Notes: a model not told the origin generated them from the letters alone. Numbered from the stretch's first letter, positions 35,371 to 45,122 are shown. The stretch is DNA of 64,000 nt from JADFNB01 sp036397455 (GCA_036397455.1 DASWIX010000037.1:14293-78292); one strand, 5' to 3'. Numbers and translations: made by a program.

Positions 35371-35886
35371 ATGCGATTGACGGTGCAGGCCGAATCGTTG
35401 AGCGGATCACCACCGGCGCTCCGCTACACCTGGGACCAGGAAACCGAGATCCTGTCGGCGCGGTTTCCGGCGGCGGCAGGCGCCGGTTTCACCGGATCGG
35501 TGGAATTCGAGGGGGCCGACGGGGCCTTCGCGCTGCTCGACGTCGACCAGGGCACCATTTGTGGGATCGAGATCGTCGTGTGGCCCGCGGTGGCGTCGCG
35601 CCCCATCGCGCCACCGCACGACGCGCCGCTGGGGCAGTTACGCCTCCCGGGCCGGCCGTCCCAGCCGGGCATCGGGGCCGTCGAGGTGGAAACGGTCATC
35701 TCCGCCGACGCGTCGCCGGACGAGCGCACGATCCATCTGCGCGTGGGGCAGACGGCCGCCGCACGCGCGGTCCAGGTGGCGGACAAGTTCATCGTCGAGT
35801 TGGATCGCGCCGGGGCCATCACGGGGTTCTGGCTGCTCGAAGTCCCGGCGTTCGAGGACCAAGATCGACCAGACCGTGAGCGGTGA
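35371..35886 (+). CDS. Protein of unknown function
   Basis: 171 residues, ATG with GGGAG about six bases upstream. It is beta-rich, with two similar halves: RYTWDQETEILSARFPAAAG and VEVETVISADASPDERTIHL, each ending in a short hydrophobic or acidic strand, which may be an internal duplication. The TWDQETEILSARF start recalls DUF2283-like domains, but not convincingly. It overlaps the methyltransferase gene by 11 bases. Confidence 0.6.
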   Translation: MRLTVQAESLSGSPPALRYTWDQETEILSARFPAAAGAGFTGSVEFEGADGAFALLDVDQGTICGIEIVVWPAVASRPIAPPHDAPLGQLRLPGRPSQPGIGAVEVETVISADASPDERTIHLRVGQTAAARAVQVADKFIVELDRAGAITGFWLLEVPAFEDQDRPDRER

Positions 35887-36517
35887 GGACGTTGCGGGGT
35901 ACGTCGGCGCGCTGTTCGCGCCGGAGGACGCGGTGTTGCGGCAGGTGCGTGCCCAGCATGTCGAGGCCGATCTGCCGGCCATCCATGTTTCCGCCGATGA
36001 AGGAAAGATCCTCCATACGCTGATGCGGGCGATCGGCGCGCGACGCGTGCTCGAGGTCGGCACGCTCGGCGGCTACAGCGGCATCTGGCTTGCGCGTGCG
36101 CTGCCGCGCGACGGCCGCCTGGTGACGATCGAGGGGAGTCCGAGGCACGCCGCCGTCGCGCAACAGGCGTTCCACCAGGCCGGGCTCGCCGACCGGATCG
36201 ACCTGCTCGTCGGCGAAGCACGCGACACGCTCGCGACGGTTGCGGGCCCGTTTGACGCGGTGTTCCTCGACGCCGACAAGGCGCCGTTGCCCGACTACTT
36301 CGCGCTCGTGATGCCGTTACTGCGGTCGGGCGGGCTCCTGTTGTGCGACAACACCTTCATGGACGGGCGCATCGCCGCGCCTCCCAGTCCGGCCGATGCC
36401 GCGGATCTCGCCGGTATGCGTGCGTTCAACGCGCTGTGCGCCGCCGATCCGCGGCTCGTGACGGCGGTGATCCCCGTACGGGACGGGTTGCTCGTCGCGG
36501 TCAAGGTCGCCGACTGA
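35876..36517 (+). CDS. Catechol-type O-methyltransferase
   Basis: 213 residues from GTG 35876. HVSADEGKILHTLMRAIGAR, then RVLEVGTLGGYSGIWLARAL (SAM site), LVTIEGSPRHAAVAQQAF, and DAVFLDADKAPLPDYFAL with LLLCDNTFMDG (metal-binding acidic residues) are the standard blocks of COMT/CCoAOMT-like proteins. Substrate unknown. It lies between an unknown gene and the nurA-like gene, within the long operon. Confidence 0.87.
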   Translation: MSGEDVAGYVGALFAPEDAVLRQVRAQHVEADLPAIHVSADEGKILHTLMRAIGARRVLEVGTLGGYSGIWLARALPRDGRLVTIEGSPRHAAVAQQAFHQAGLADRIDLLVGEARDTLATVAGPFDAVFLDADKAPLPDYFALVMPLLRSGGLLLCDNTFMDGRIAAPPSPADAADLAGMRAFNALCAADPRLVTAVIPVRDGLLVAVKVAD

Positions 36518-36534
36518 CATCCACCAGGTCGCGG

Positions 36535-37461
36535 GTGCGGGAGGCGCTGGCTCGCGCCGGCGGTGTCGCCGCGCGCGGTGCGGTCGAGCAACGGGCGCGC
36601 GAACCGGTGGCGCATCCGTTCGCCTCCGCGCGGGTGCTTGAGGGCGCGCGGATGGCCGCGCTCCCCGTTGGCGACGCGCATCCCGCTCCGGACGGATCCG
36701 GGTTCGTCGACGGAATCCAGCGTCTGGTGGTCGACGGCCATTACGGCCTCGTCCCAGTGATTCGCGGGCACGTGGCCGCCGCCGTGCTCGAGCGGGTCGA
36801 CGGTGTGCTCTCGGCGGTCGCAACCGAGTTCGAGGAGTTTCTCGTCGTGCCGGTCCGCCGCCTGTCGGCGCCACAGCACACGGCTCTCGAACAGGTTGGT
36901 CTCGCGGTGTATGACAGCGATCCGGGCGCCCGACCCCATCCGATCGTCGATCGCTACGCGGCGCTGCAGGTCATCGAACGCCGGCGCGAGCGGGCGGAAC
37001 TGGCCGCGGCCGGCGCGTTTCTCCGGGCGCGCCCGGGCGGGTGGCTGTTCAGGGATGGCAGCATCGGGGGACTGGCGGCGTTGCCGGGGGGCGACCGGGT
37101 GGTCGGGTTGGTCAAGAGCCACGAAACGCAGTTTCTCGACGGGGAAGACCTGGTCGTGGCGCTGACGCTTCCCGAGGGTTGCCGATCCGGGGTGTTCGAG
37201 CGGATCGAAGAGGGGCGGCGGCCGATGCTGACGTGGTACCTTAGGCTATGGCCATGGAGCGAATTGGACTTGTTGCACGGCCTGATGCGCGTCGAACGAT
37301 GTCCCGGTGACCACGTGATCGCCGAAGCCGGCGACGTGAGCCGCTGGTTGCTCGCGGAGCGGACGCCGATCTCGGCACCGGACGCGCGGTGGGATCGACT
37401 GATCTATCCAATTCACGAGGTGGAGATGTATCTCCGCGCGCGCGTCGGTGGTTGGGGATGA
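36535..37461 (+). CDS. nurA: NurA-like nuclease
   Basis: 308 residues from GTG 36535. First acidic motif in DGSGFVDGIQRLVVDGHY; second in GGWLFRDGSIGGLAALPGG, followed by VVGLVKSHETQFLDGED, the usual spacing of the NurA RNase-H-like fold, and YPIHEVEMYLRARVG at the C-terminus matches the conserved His helix. NurA is a Mn-dependent 5'-3' nuclease that works with HerA. The pairing is confirmed by context: its TGA overlaps the herA ATG. Sequence likeness alone is moderate, and the motif residues are as I read them, not aligned. Confidence 0.78.
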   Translation: MREALARAGGVAARGAVEQRAREPVAHPFASARVLEGARMAALPVGDAHPAPDGSGFVDGIQRLVVDGHYGLVPVIRGHVAAAVLERVDGVLSAVATEFEEFLVVPVRRLSAPQHTALEQVGLAVYDSDPGARPHPIVDRYAALQVIERRRERAELAAAGAFLRARPGGWLFRDGSIGGLAALPGGDRVVGLVKSHETQFLDGEDLVVALTLPEGCRSGVFERIEEGRRPMLTWYLRLWPWSELDLLHGLMRVERCPGDHVIAEAGDVSRWLLAERTPISAPDARWDRLIYPIHEVEMYLRARVGGWG

Positions 37462-39401
37462 CGGCCGACACGGCCCCGGTCATCGGGCGGGTGGTGGCGA
37501 CCGAGCAACTCCCCGCCGGGCCCCACCAGTTCCATTTCTGGACGGCGACCCACACGTCGATCGGGATCGGGGCGATCGTCCGCGTCGACGCCCCGGACGG
37601 GCGGGTGGTGTACGCCGTGGTGATCGACGGCCGCGCGTATTCCGATCTCGTCAGTCCGTTGCACGACGTGCTTGCGGCGGAAGGCGATCCCGCCGTCACG
37701 GCGCCGCCGACCCGCCGTACCGAGATCCGGTTGTGGACCGGTGCGGTCTTGCGCCAGATACCGGAGGAACCGTTGCAACCGGTTCCGCTGGCGGAGGTGC
37801 GAGAGGCCACGGCCGCGGACGTCGAGATCGCGTTGCGGATGGATGCGTACGTGCGCGCGACGCCGTCGACGGCGATTCCGGTCGGCATGTACACGGCGGC
37901 CGGGATGCGGGCTCCGATCTATCTCGACGCCGATTTCCTGCTCGGTCCGGAATCGGCGCATCTCAACATCAACGGCGTGTCCGGTCTGGCGACCAAGACG
38001 AGTGCGGTCACGTTTCTGCTGCAATCGGTTTTTGCGCACTTTCCCGCGTCCAAGGGGCGCATCGCCGCGGTCTGCTTCAACGTCAAAGGACCCGACCTGG
38101 CGTTTCTCGATCAACCGGCCGACCTGGACGACGACGACCGCGCGATGTACGCGGCGTTGCGTGTGCCGGCCGAACCGTTCGGACGGTTGCGCTACTTCGC
38201 GCCGCTCAAGGCGGACGGCGTCAACCTCAACACGTTGCGTTCGCATGAGGATCTGGCGGCATCGGTCGAGCCGCTCATCTGGGGGCTGCGGGAGGTTTTG
38301 GATTACAGCGAGGTCCTGTTGAACCGGGACGACATCGACGCCAAAGCCGACGCGTTTCTGGACTTCCTCGCCGACCGCGTCGTGGGGAAACGCTTCGACG
38401 ATGATTGGGGCGGGCGGCACCTGGTGGAGAGCTTCACGGCGCTCGAGCGGCTGTTCCGGGCCATCTTCGACGGACTCGAAACCACGGGCGGCCGCGATAT
38501 GTGGCGCACGCATCACATTGCGACCATCCGCAAGGTGCGCAACCGGTTGCTCAACATCTCCACCCGCTGTAAAGGGCTGGTGACCGACGACGAGGGCGCG
38601 CACGATCTGCCGTTTGGCGCATTCGAGGACCGGTCGGTCTACGTCGTCGATGTGGCGGGGGTGGATCCGCTGGGCCAGGACCTCGTCTTTACGCGGGTCG
38701 TCTCGAAACTGCGCGAGCATCTCGAGCGGGGCGATCTCGGGGTGGAACACGTCATCGTGTTCGTCGACGAGCTCAACAAATACGCGCCGGGCGACGGACC
38801 GGATACATACGTGCGGCGCATGTTGCTGGATATCTCGGAACGCGGACGATACCTGGGGCTGGTCCTGTTCGGTGCGCAACAGTTTCGCTCGCAAGTGCAC
38901 CGGCGGGTCGTCGGGAACGCGAGCACGACCGTGTACGGACGCATGGACATGGACGAACTGGCCATGCCGGGGTACGCCGTACTCTCCCCGGCGACCAAGA
39001 TCAAGTTGGCGACGCTGCCCAAAGGCGAGCTCATGGTCCGGCATCCGCACTTCACGCAGCCGATCTTCCTGAAGTTTCCCCGGCCGGCGTCGCTGGCGGG
39101 ACGGCAGGGGATCGAACAATTTCCCCCGGTGGCGGACGTCCCGTTCGACGACGCCATTGCCCGTCAGCTTTCGGCCATGGATCGGCGGATCGTACGGGCG
39201 CGGGTGGTGGATCTGATTGCGGGCCGGCGTGAGGACGAGGTGCGGGCGGCGCTGCTTGCCACCAGGCGCGCCAAACCGAGCGATCCGCTGGCCTACTTCC
39301 GTGCGCGGCTCGGCGCCGTCATTGCGACAACCAGAGGCGACGCCCCTGACGGGGACGGGCTGCGGTCCCTGAAGCCGGTGGAGGATCCCTATGCGCCCTG
39401 A
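37458..39401 (+). CDS. herA: HerA-like DNA translocase ATPase
   Basis: 647 residues. N-terminal HAS-barrel (PVIGRVVATEQLPAGPHQFH, IGIGAIVRVDAPDGRVVYAV), then a DUF87 ATPase: Walker A NINGVSGLATKTSAVTFLLQ near residues 170-185, Walker B VEHVIVFVDELNKYAPGDG near 428-446, and the arginine-finger region SERGRYLGLVLFGAQQFRS with RRVVGNASTTVYGRMD. Walker A is GxSGxxxKTS rather than the usual GxTGSGKS, a variant worth noting. HerA hexamers pump DNA into NurA during end resection. It is coupled to nurA by ATGA. Confidence 0.88.
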   Translation: MTADTAPVIGRVVATEQLPAGPHQFHFWTATHTSIGIGAIVRVDAPDGRVVYAVVIDGRAYSDLVSPLHDVLAAEGDPAVTAPPTRRTEIRLWTGAVLRQIPEEPLQPVPLAEVREATAADVEIALRMDAYVRATPSTAIPVGMYTAAGMRAPIYLDADFLLGPESAHLNINGVSGLATKTSAVTFLLQSVFAHFPASKGRIAAVCFNVKGPDLAFLDQPADLDDDDRAMYAALRVPAEPFGRLRYFAPLKADGVNLNTLRSHEDLAASVEPLIWGLREVLDYSEVLLNRDDIDAKADAFLDFLADRVVGKRFDDDWGGRHLVESFTALERLFRAIFDGLETTGGRDMWRTHHIATIRKVRNRLLNISTRCKGLVTDDEGAHDLPFGAFEDRSVYVVDVAGVDPLGQDLVFTRVVSKLREHLERGDLGVEHVIVFVDELNKYAPGDGPDTYVRRMLLDISERGRYLGLVLFGAQQFRSQVHRRVVGNASTTVYGRMDMDELAMPGYAVLSPATKIKLATLPKGELMVRHPHFTQPIFLKFPRPASLAGRQGIEQFPPVADVPFDDAIARQLSAMDRRIVRARVVDLIAGRREDEVRAALLATRRAKPSDPLAYFRARLGAVIATTRGDAPDGDGLRSLKPVEDPYAP

Positions 39402-40260
39402 CGTTTGTGTCGCCGTGTCGGCCCTCGGATTCGCGATCACCGCGAGTTCGCTCGCCGCGCAACAGACGCCGCTCCGGTTCGGCCCGACGGCGGGTACGGT
39501 CGTGCACACGCTCACCGAAGTCCGGACCGTCACGACGCTGTTCGGGTTTCCCGCCCTGCCCGATGGCGCCGCCTTCGAACACGATCGGCGGGTCAGCGCG
39601 ACGCAGCGCGTGGTGGCGGCGGAGGAAGGGGGGTGGACGGTCGCCGTCGAAATCGACTCGGTTCGCGCGCGGCGGCGGGCGCCCGAGGGTGCGTGGCTGG
39701 CGGTGGTGGACACGGGCAGCGTCGGGCAGCCGGTGCGGCTGGTCATGACGCCGCGGTTCGCGATGGCCGCCGTCCACACGGCGATTGCCGCCGACCACGA
39801 CGTGCTGCGCGTGATGGGCGCGTGGGTGGCGGGGCGCGGATTCGCGTTTCCCGAGGGACCGGTTGCAGCCGGCGGCACGTTCGAAACGGGTAGCGCCTTC
39901 CGCTTCGTGGCGGCATTGATCCCCGAGCAGGGCATGACGTTGCGCGTCCCACTGTCCGGGCCGGTGCTCATGCAGGTCGACAGCGTGGTCGCCAACGAGT
40001 CCGACGAGGTGACGTACCTGAGCTTCACGGGGTCGTTCGCGCCCGAAACCGTCGCGACGGGGGGTGAGGCGGGCAACGCGCAATCGTCGCTGGCGGGCGG
40101 ATACGCCGGGCGGCTGATCTGGTCGCGTGGATGGAACGCGTTCGTGTCAGGCGTCGTGCGCGTGCGCGTGGAGGGCCAGGTGACGGCGGAGTCCGCCGCC
40201 GGAGCGTTCAGCGGGCACGTGCAATGGGAAGCCACGATCACGCACCAGGTGCGTTTCTAG
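39391..40260 (+). CDS. Secreted beta-rich protein of unknown function
   Basis: 289 residues. Signal peptide VCVAVSALGFAITASSLAAQ, and the mature part is all short strands (TVVHTLTEVRTVTTLFGFP, GWTVAVEIDSVRARRRAP, VRVRVEGQVTAESAAGAF). It begins 11 bases inside herA and ends four bases before sbcD, so it is translated with the repair genes although it must leave the cytoplasm. No family is recognised; DUF6263-like is a guess. It is an odd passenger in a DNA-repair operon. Confidence 0.7.
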   Translation: MRPDVCVAVSALGFAITASSLAAQQTPLRFGPTAGTVVHTLTEVRTVTTLFGFPALPDGAAFEHDRRVSATQRVVAAEEGGWTVAVEIDSVRARRRAPEGAWLAVVDTGSVGQPVRLVMTPRFAMAAVHTAIAADHDVLRVMGAWVAGRGFAFPEGPVAAGGTFETGSAFRFVAALIPEQGMTLRVPLSGPVLMQVDSVVANESDEVTYLSFTGSFAPETVATGGEAGNAQSSLAGGYAGRLIWSRGWNAFVSGVVRVRVEGQVTAESAAGAFSGHVQWEATITHQVRF

Positions 40261-40264
40261 GCAC

Positions 40265-41452
40265 GTGAAGCTCGCCCACATCGCGGATCTCCATCTCGGC
40301 TACCGGCAGTACCCGCGGCAGACCCCGCACGGCATCAATCAGCGCGAAGCCGACGTCGCCGGGGCGTTCCGGCGCGCGCTGGACGCGATCATCGAGGAGG
40401 GGCCCGACCTCATTCTCGTGGCGGGCGACGTGTTCCATTCCGTTCGACCCACCAACGTCGCCATTCTGGATTCCTTCCATCAATTCCGCCGTCTGCGCGA
40501 GGCCTTGCCGAAGACGCCGGTCGTCATCATCGCCGGCAACCATGATACGCCCCGTTCGGTCGAAACCGGGTCGATTCTGAAGTTGTTTTCCGTCCTCGGG
40601 GGCGTGCACGTGGTGGCACACGCGTCACGCCGGGTGGTGTTCGAGGATCTCGACACGGCGGTGCTGTGCGTTCCCAACCACGCGTGGAGCGGCGTCCCGC
40701 GCCCGGCGGTCGCCCCCGATCCGGCGGTGCGCTGGAACATTCTGATGACACACCGTGAAGTGGAGGGAGCGTTGCCCGCCGACCCGTCCATGCTCGGATA
40801 CGGTGGCACGCCGATCAAACACGCGGACGTGCATGCCGAGGAATTCGATTACGTGGCACTCGGGCACTACCACGTCGCGACGGCAGTCGAACCCAACATG
40901 TGGTACGCCGGATCGCTGGAGTACGTGACGACGAACCCGTGGGGCGAATCGCGCGAGCGCGGCTCGGCCAGCGGGGTGGGCCGCAAGGGGTGGTTATCGG
41001 TCGCGTTCACCGATCAGGCGGAGGTCACGTTCCATGCGATCGATCTCGCGCGCCGCGTCATCGACCTCGATCCGATTCACGGCGCCGGGTTGGCGGCGGC
41101 GGAGATCGACGGGCAAATCGCGCATCGGGTGTCCGGTGTGGCGGGAGGGATCGAGGGTCAGATCGTGCGGCAGGTCGTGTACGATGTGCCGCGCATTACC
41201 GCGCGTGACCTCGATCACGCCGCCGTGCGCGAGTGGAAGACGCGGGCATTGCACTACCGGCTCGACCTGCGCCGGCCGGACGAGCCACGTCAGATCGGTG
41301 TCGGGGCGCCGGGCCGCCGGCAGACCCTGCCCGAAATCCTGGCGGAGTTCCTCCAGCAGCGGACGTTGCCGGCGGAGGTCCCACGCGAGCGGCTCCTCGC
41401 GCTGGCGGCGCACTATCTCGACGCGGTCGAAGAAACGGACGGGGGCGCGTAG
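40265..41452 (+). CDS. sbcD: Mre11/SbcD-family nuclease
   Basis: 395 residues from GTG 40265. Phosphoesterase motifs: HIADLHLGYRQY (8-12), VAGDVFHSVRP (53-58), IAGNHDTPRS (90-94), LMTHREVEG, and VALGHYHVATAV near 200, giving the two-metal site. The C-terminal part (residues 250-395) should cap the site and bind SbcC. It resects and cleaves DNA ends with SbcC. The next gene starts at the base after its stop. Confidence 0.94.
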   Translation: MKLAHIADLHLGYRQYPRQTPHGINQREADVAGAFRRALDAIIEEGPDLILVAGDVFHSVRPTNVAILDSFHQFRRLREALPKTPVVIIAGNHDTPRSVETGSILKLFSVLGGVHVVAHASRRVVFEDLDTAVLCVPNHAWSGVPRPAVAPDPAVRWNILMTHREVEGALPADPSMLGYGGTPIKHADVHAEEFDYVALGHYHVATAVEPNMWYAGSLEYVTTNPWGESRERGSASGVGRKGWLSVAFTDQAEVTFHAIDLARRVIDLDPIHGAGLAAAEIDGQIAHRVSGVAGGIEGQIVRQVVYDVPRITARDLDHAAVREWKTRALHYRLDLRRPDEPRQIGVGAPGRRQTLPEILAEFLQQRTLPAEVPRERLLALAAHYLDAVEETDGGA

Positions 41453-43879
41453 GTGCGACTGGATCGCGTGCAACTCGTCAATTTCCGCCAGCATGCGGAC
41501 ACGGTGATCGAGTTCGGCCCCGGCGTCACGGCGATCATCGGTCCCAACGGGGCGGGCAAGACCACGTTGTTGGAAGCGATCGCGTGGGCGTTCTACGGAA
41601 CCCCGGCGGTGCGGGGCAGCCGCGACTCGATCCGCTGGAATCGCGCGCCGGCGCGGTCGCCGGTACGGGTCGACGTGGAGTTCGGGCTGGGAAGTCACGA
41701 CTACCGCGTCGCCCGCACGTTGTACGGCGCCGAGTTGTTCCAGGACAGGGCGGACGCGCCGATCGCGAACAGCCCGCAGGAGGTGACGGCACGGGTCCGC
41801 CGCGTGCTCGGCATGTCGCGCGAAGAGTTCTTCAACACCTACTTCACGGGTCAGAAGGAACTCGCCGTGATGGCCTCGATGGGGCCGACGGATCGCGGGC
41901 GGTTCCTGTCCAGGATCCTCGGGTACGAGCGGTTGCGACTGGCCCAGGACGAGCTGCGCACGACACGATCGGCGTTGCGTGGCGAGTTGGTGGGGCTCGA
42001 ACGCGCCTTGGGCGATCCGGCCGAACTCGCGCGCGAGCGCACGGAGGCCGAACGGCGCTGCGCTGAGGTCCGGAAGGCGGTCGCGGGCGGCGAGAAGACC
42101 ATGGCCGCCGCGGTGGCACGGCGCGACCACGTTGGGCCGGCGTGGACGGAGATGGGGCGCGTGCGCGAATCGGTGCTGGCCCTCGAGAGCGATCGGCGCG
42201 TGGCCGACAAGGACGTGCTCGAGGCACGCCGGGAGTTCGAGCGTCTCGATCGGGAGATGGCGGAGGCGCTCGCCGCGCAGTCAAAGCTGAAGGAACTCGA
42301 GCCCCATCTCGCCGCCATCGCCCCGCTTCGCGAGGAACTCGACCGACTCGAACGGGAAGGGCGCGCGGCGGGCCAGCGGCGACTCCTGACCGGGCAATTG
42401 GCCGAGGTGCGTTCCCAGGCGGGTCGTACCGCCAAGCGTCGCCTTGCGATCGGCGACCCGCTGCCGCCGGTGCGGGAAGCGCAGGAAGAGTTGGACGCGG
42501 CCCGCGCGCGCCTCAAGGTCTGCGAGGAGGACGAGGAGCGGGTTCACACCGAGTGGGTGCGGGACAAGCAGGACGCGGAGACCAAGCGCCTTACCCTGCG
42601 TGACCAGTACCGGGATCTGCAACGTCACCGCGAGCACGTGGTCGAAGCCGGCCCGGACGGTGCCTGCCCGACCTGCGCGCGCACGCTCGGCCCGGAGTAT
42701 GAAAGCGTCCTCGTTGCTCTGGCGGAGCAACTCGAGGCCATCGAGTTGAACGGGAGGTTTTTCAAGCAACGGGTCGAGCAACTTGCCAAGGAACCGGACG
42801 AACTCGTCGAGCGGCGCCGGGCGACGGCGGAGGCGCGCGCGGCGCTGGAGCACGCCGGGGAGCGTCACGCGGCCGCGCGCACGCGTGAAGACGAGGCGCG
42901 GGGGTTCGACGAGGAACTCAGTCGCCACTCGACGCGAGCGACGGACCTGGAAGCGGCGATCGCGGCGCTGCCCGAGTCGTACGATGCGGAGCGACACGAT
43001 GCGGTGCGGGATCGACTGCGCGAGTTGGAGCCCACCGCGAATCAGGCGACCGCCTACCGGGTGCAGGCGCAACGCGCCGAGCTGTTAGTGCAGGAGGCGG
43101 AGGTCGCGGATCGTCTTGCGTCCGCGTGTGAAGCGCGTGTTGCCGAGCTGGTGCAGTCGATTGCGGCGCTGGGTTACAGCGACGAGCGCTACCAGGCGGC
43201 CCGCGCTGAGTACGATGCGGCGGAGGCCGCCGTGCGGGAGGCGGAGCTGAGTTTGTCTGCGCATCAGGGCGACGTGAAAGCCGCCGAGGCGGCGCTGGCC
43301 TCGGTGACCCGGCGGGTGGAGGAGCGCGCCGCTCGGGCCGCGCGATCGGTCGAGATCCGGACGGACGTTGCCGTCCACGATGAATTGGACGAAGCGTTCG
43401 GGGATCTGCGGACCAGCCTGAACGCGAGCCTGCGTCCGGAACTGTCGGATATCGCATCCGGGTTTCTCGGAGATCTGACCGAAGGGCGCTACCACGAACT
43501 CGAGTTGGACGAACAGTATCGGATGACGGTGTTGGAGGATGGTGATCCCAAGCCGGTGATCTCGGGGGGCGAGGAAGATATCGGCAACCTCGTCCTCCGG
43601 CTGGCCATCAGCCAGATGGTTGCGGCGCGAGCCGGCCAGCCGTTCTCGTTATTGGTGCTGGACGAGATCTTCGGGAGTCTGGATGACCATCGGCGCCAGC
43701 ACGTCGTGCAGTTGTTGCGCCGGCTCGGCGACCGCTTTCCCCAGGTGATACTCATCACGCACATTGAGTCGGTACGCGATGCCGTCGATCGCGTCCTCCG
43801 TGTGACGCTTGACAGCGCGGTGGGCGCCGCCATTGTCCGGGAGGACGCTGGAGGTTCCGATGAAGATGTGGCGGCCTGA
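41453..43879 (+). CDS. sbcC: Rad50/SbcC-family ATPase
   Basis: 808 residues, short for SbcC (1000+) and nearer to archaeal Rad50. Walker A IIGPNGAGKTTLLEAIAW (30-37), two long coiled coils, a zinc hook CPTC at 405-408, signature VISGGEEDIGNLVLRLA near 704, and Walker B LLVLDEIFGSLDDHRR near 737. It bridges DNA ends and controls Mre11. The coiled-coil arms are about 200-350 residues each, a compact complex. Confidence 0.94.
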   Translation: MRLDRVQLVNFRQHADTVIEFGPGVTAIIGPNGAGKTTLLEAIAWAFYGTPAVRGSRDSIRWNRAPARSPVRVDVEFGLGSHDYRVARTLYGAELFQDRADAPIANSPQEVTARVRRVLGMSREEFFNTYFTGQKELAVMASMGPTDRGRFLSRILGYERLRLAQDELRTTRSALRGELVGLERALGDPAELARERTEAERRCAEVRKAVAGGEKTMAAAVARRDHVGPAWTEMGRVRESVLALESDRRVADKDVLEARREFERLDREMAEALAAQSKLKELEPHLAAIAPLREELDRLEREGRAAGQRRLLTGQLAEVRSQAGRTAKRRLAIGDPLPPVREAQEELDAARARLKVCEEDEERVHTEWVRDKQDAETKRLTLRDQYRDLQRHREHVVEAGPDGACPTCARTLGPEYESVLVALAEQLEAIELNGRFFKQRVEQLAKEPDELVERRRATAEARAALEHAGERHAAARTREDEARGFDEELSRHSTRATDLEAAIAALPESYDAERHDAVRDRLRELEPTANQATAYRVQAQRAELLVQEAEVADRLASACEARVAELVQSIAALGYSDERYQAARAEYDAAEAAVREAELSLSAHQGDVKAAEAALASVTRRVEERAARAARSVEIRTDVAVHDELDEAFGDLRTSLNASLRPELSDIASGFLGDLTEGRYHELELDEQYRMTVLEDGDPKPVISGGEEDIGNLVLRLAISQMVAARAGQPFSLLVLDEIFGSLDDHRRQHVVQLLRRLGDRFPQVILITHIESVRDAVDRVLRVTLDSAVGAAIVREDAGGSDEDVAA

Positions 43880-44834
43880 CCGCGCGGTCACCGGCCCCTT
43901 TGCCGCCGTCGAAGCCGACATCCCCCACCTGAACCGGGTGTTTTCCGACGCGTTCACCGATCGGTATCGTCGGGATGGGATGGTCGGAGTGCGCGTGCCG
44001 GAACTCAATCCAGCCATCTGGCGCTACGCGCTGCGGGACGCCGGGCCGGGTGCCATGGTGTGGCGCGACGAAGATGATGCGTTGGTGGCGTTCAACATCG
44101 CGCACCATTCAGGTGGGGAGGGGTGGATGGGCCCGTTGGCGGTACGGCCCGACCGGCAGGGGTTGGGTGTGGGCGGCGCCATCGTGCGCTCGGCGATCGA
44201 GTGGTTGGAAGGCGCCGACGTGGGCACGATTGGTCTCGAGACGATGCCCCGTACGGTCGACAACATCGGTTTCTACAGCCGCATAGGGTTCGTGCCCGGC
44301 CATCTCACGGTCACGCTGAGTCTGGACGTGGTGGGTCAAGCGGCCCGCGAACGGGGTACACGGCTCCACCGGCTCCAGGCAGACGAACGCGCCGATCTCG
44401 TGCGACGGTGCCAGGACCGGCTTGCCACCTCCGCGCCGGATCATGACTTCACCCGGGAACACGAACTCACCCAGGAACTGGCGATTGGGGATACGGTGGT
44501 GCTGGAAACGGGAGGGCGGGTCCGGGCGTTCGCGTTGTGGCATTCGGCGGCGCTGGCCGAATCGCGGCCGGCGGACGAGGTCCGCGTGCTCAAGTTGTTC
44601 GCGGAATCGGCGGAGGCGTTTGGCGAGGTCCTGCGCGCGGTCGAAGCGTGCGCGGTGGCGCTCAGCATTCGGCGGGTGACCGTGCGCTGCCAGACCGCGT
44701 TTGCCGCGTCGTTCAGGACGTTGATTGCCCGTGGGTATCAGGTCCGCTGGACCGACCTGCGGATGACCCTGGAGGGGTATCCCGAGGTCGCCGTGCCCGA
44801 AGGTGAAGTCCTGTTCTCAAACTGGGAGATCTGA
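43860..44834 (+). CDS. Two-domain GNAT-like acetyltransferase
   Basis: 324 residues from ATG 43860, with GGAGG 5-9 bases upstream inside sbcC, a 20-base overlap. An N-terminal GNAT domain has the acetyl-CoA loop VRPDRQGLGVGGAIVRSAIE and PRTVDNIGFYSRIGFVPGH. The C-terminal half (from about residue 170) resembles a second, degenerate GNAT fold without a Q/RxxGxG/A loop, ending EGYPEVAVPEGEVLFSNWEI. Substrate unknown. Confidence 0.82.
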   Translation: MKMWRPDRAVTGPFAAVEADIPHLNRVFSDAFTDRYRRDGMVGVRVPELNPAIWRYALRDAGPGAMVWRDEDDALVAFNIAHHSGGEGWMGPLAVRPDRQGLGVGGAIVRSAIEWLEGADVGTIGLETMPRTVDNIGFYSRIGFVPGHLTVTLSLDVVGQAARERGTRLHRLQADERADLVRRCQDRLATSAPDHDFTREHELTQELAIGDTVVLETGGRVRAFALWHSAALAESRPADEVRVLKLFAESAEAFGEVLRAVEACAVALSIRRVTVRCQTAFAASFRTLIARGYQVRWTDLRMTLEGYPEVAVPEGEVLFSNWEI

Positions 44835-44903
44835 GCACCGCACGCGTCGGTCGTCCTCGATAGCGCGGCTCAACGGCGGGGATTCGCCGCCGTCGTGTCG
44901 TCG

Positions 44904-45095
44904 TCAGGGCGTATTCGACCGTCCGCCGGCGTCGCGCCGCGCATCCGCCTCGACGATCCCGACCACCACCAGGGCGACGGCGAGTACCAGCGGGACATGG
45001 GTCCACCCGGTGTGGAGATCGGCGATGAACGTCAGCGTCACCCATGCCACGCCACAAATGCATGCCGCGAGGAACAACACGATCGGGTTACGCAT
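44904..45095 (-). CDS. Small two-helix membrane protein
   Basis: 63 residues: NPIVLFLAACICGVAWVTLT and HVPLVLAVALVVVGIVEAD are two membrane spans, followed by a short basic tail. It is not recognised. It lies alone between the convergent GNAT gene and the RNA gene promoter. Confidence 0.55.
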   Translation of the reverse strand: MRNPIVLFLAACICGVAWVTLTFIADLHTGWTHVPLVLAVALVVVGIVEADARRDAGGRSNTP

Positions 45096-45122
45096 GGCGC
45101 ATGGACTCCGGTATCTGGTTGC

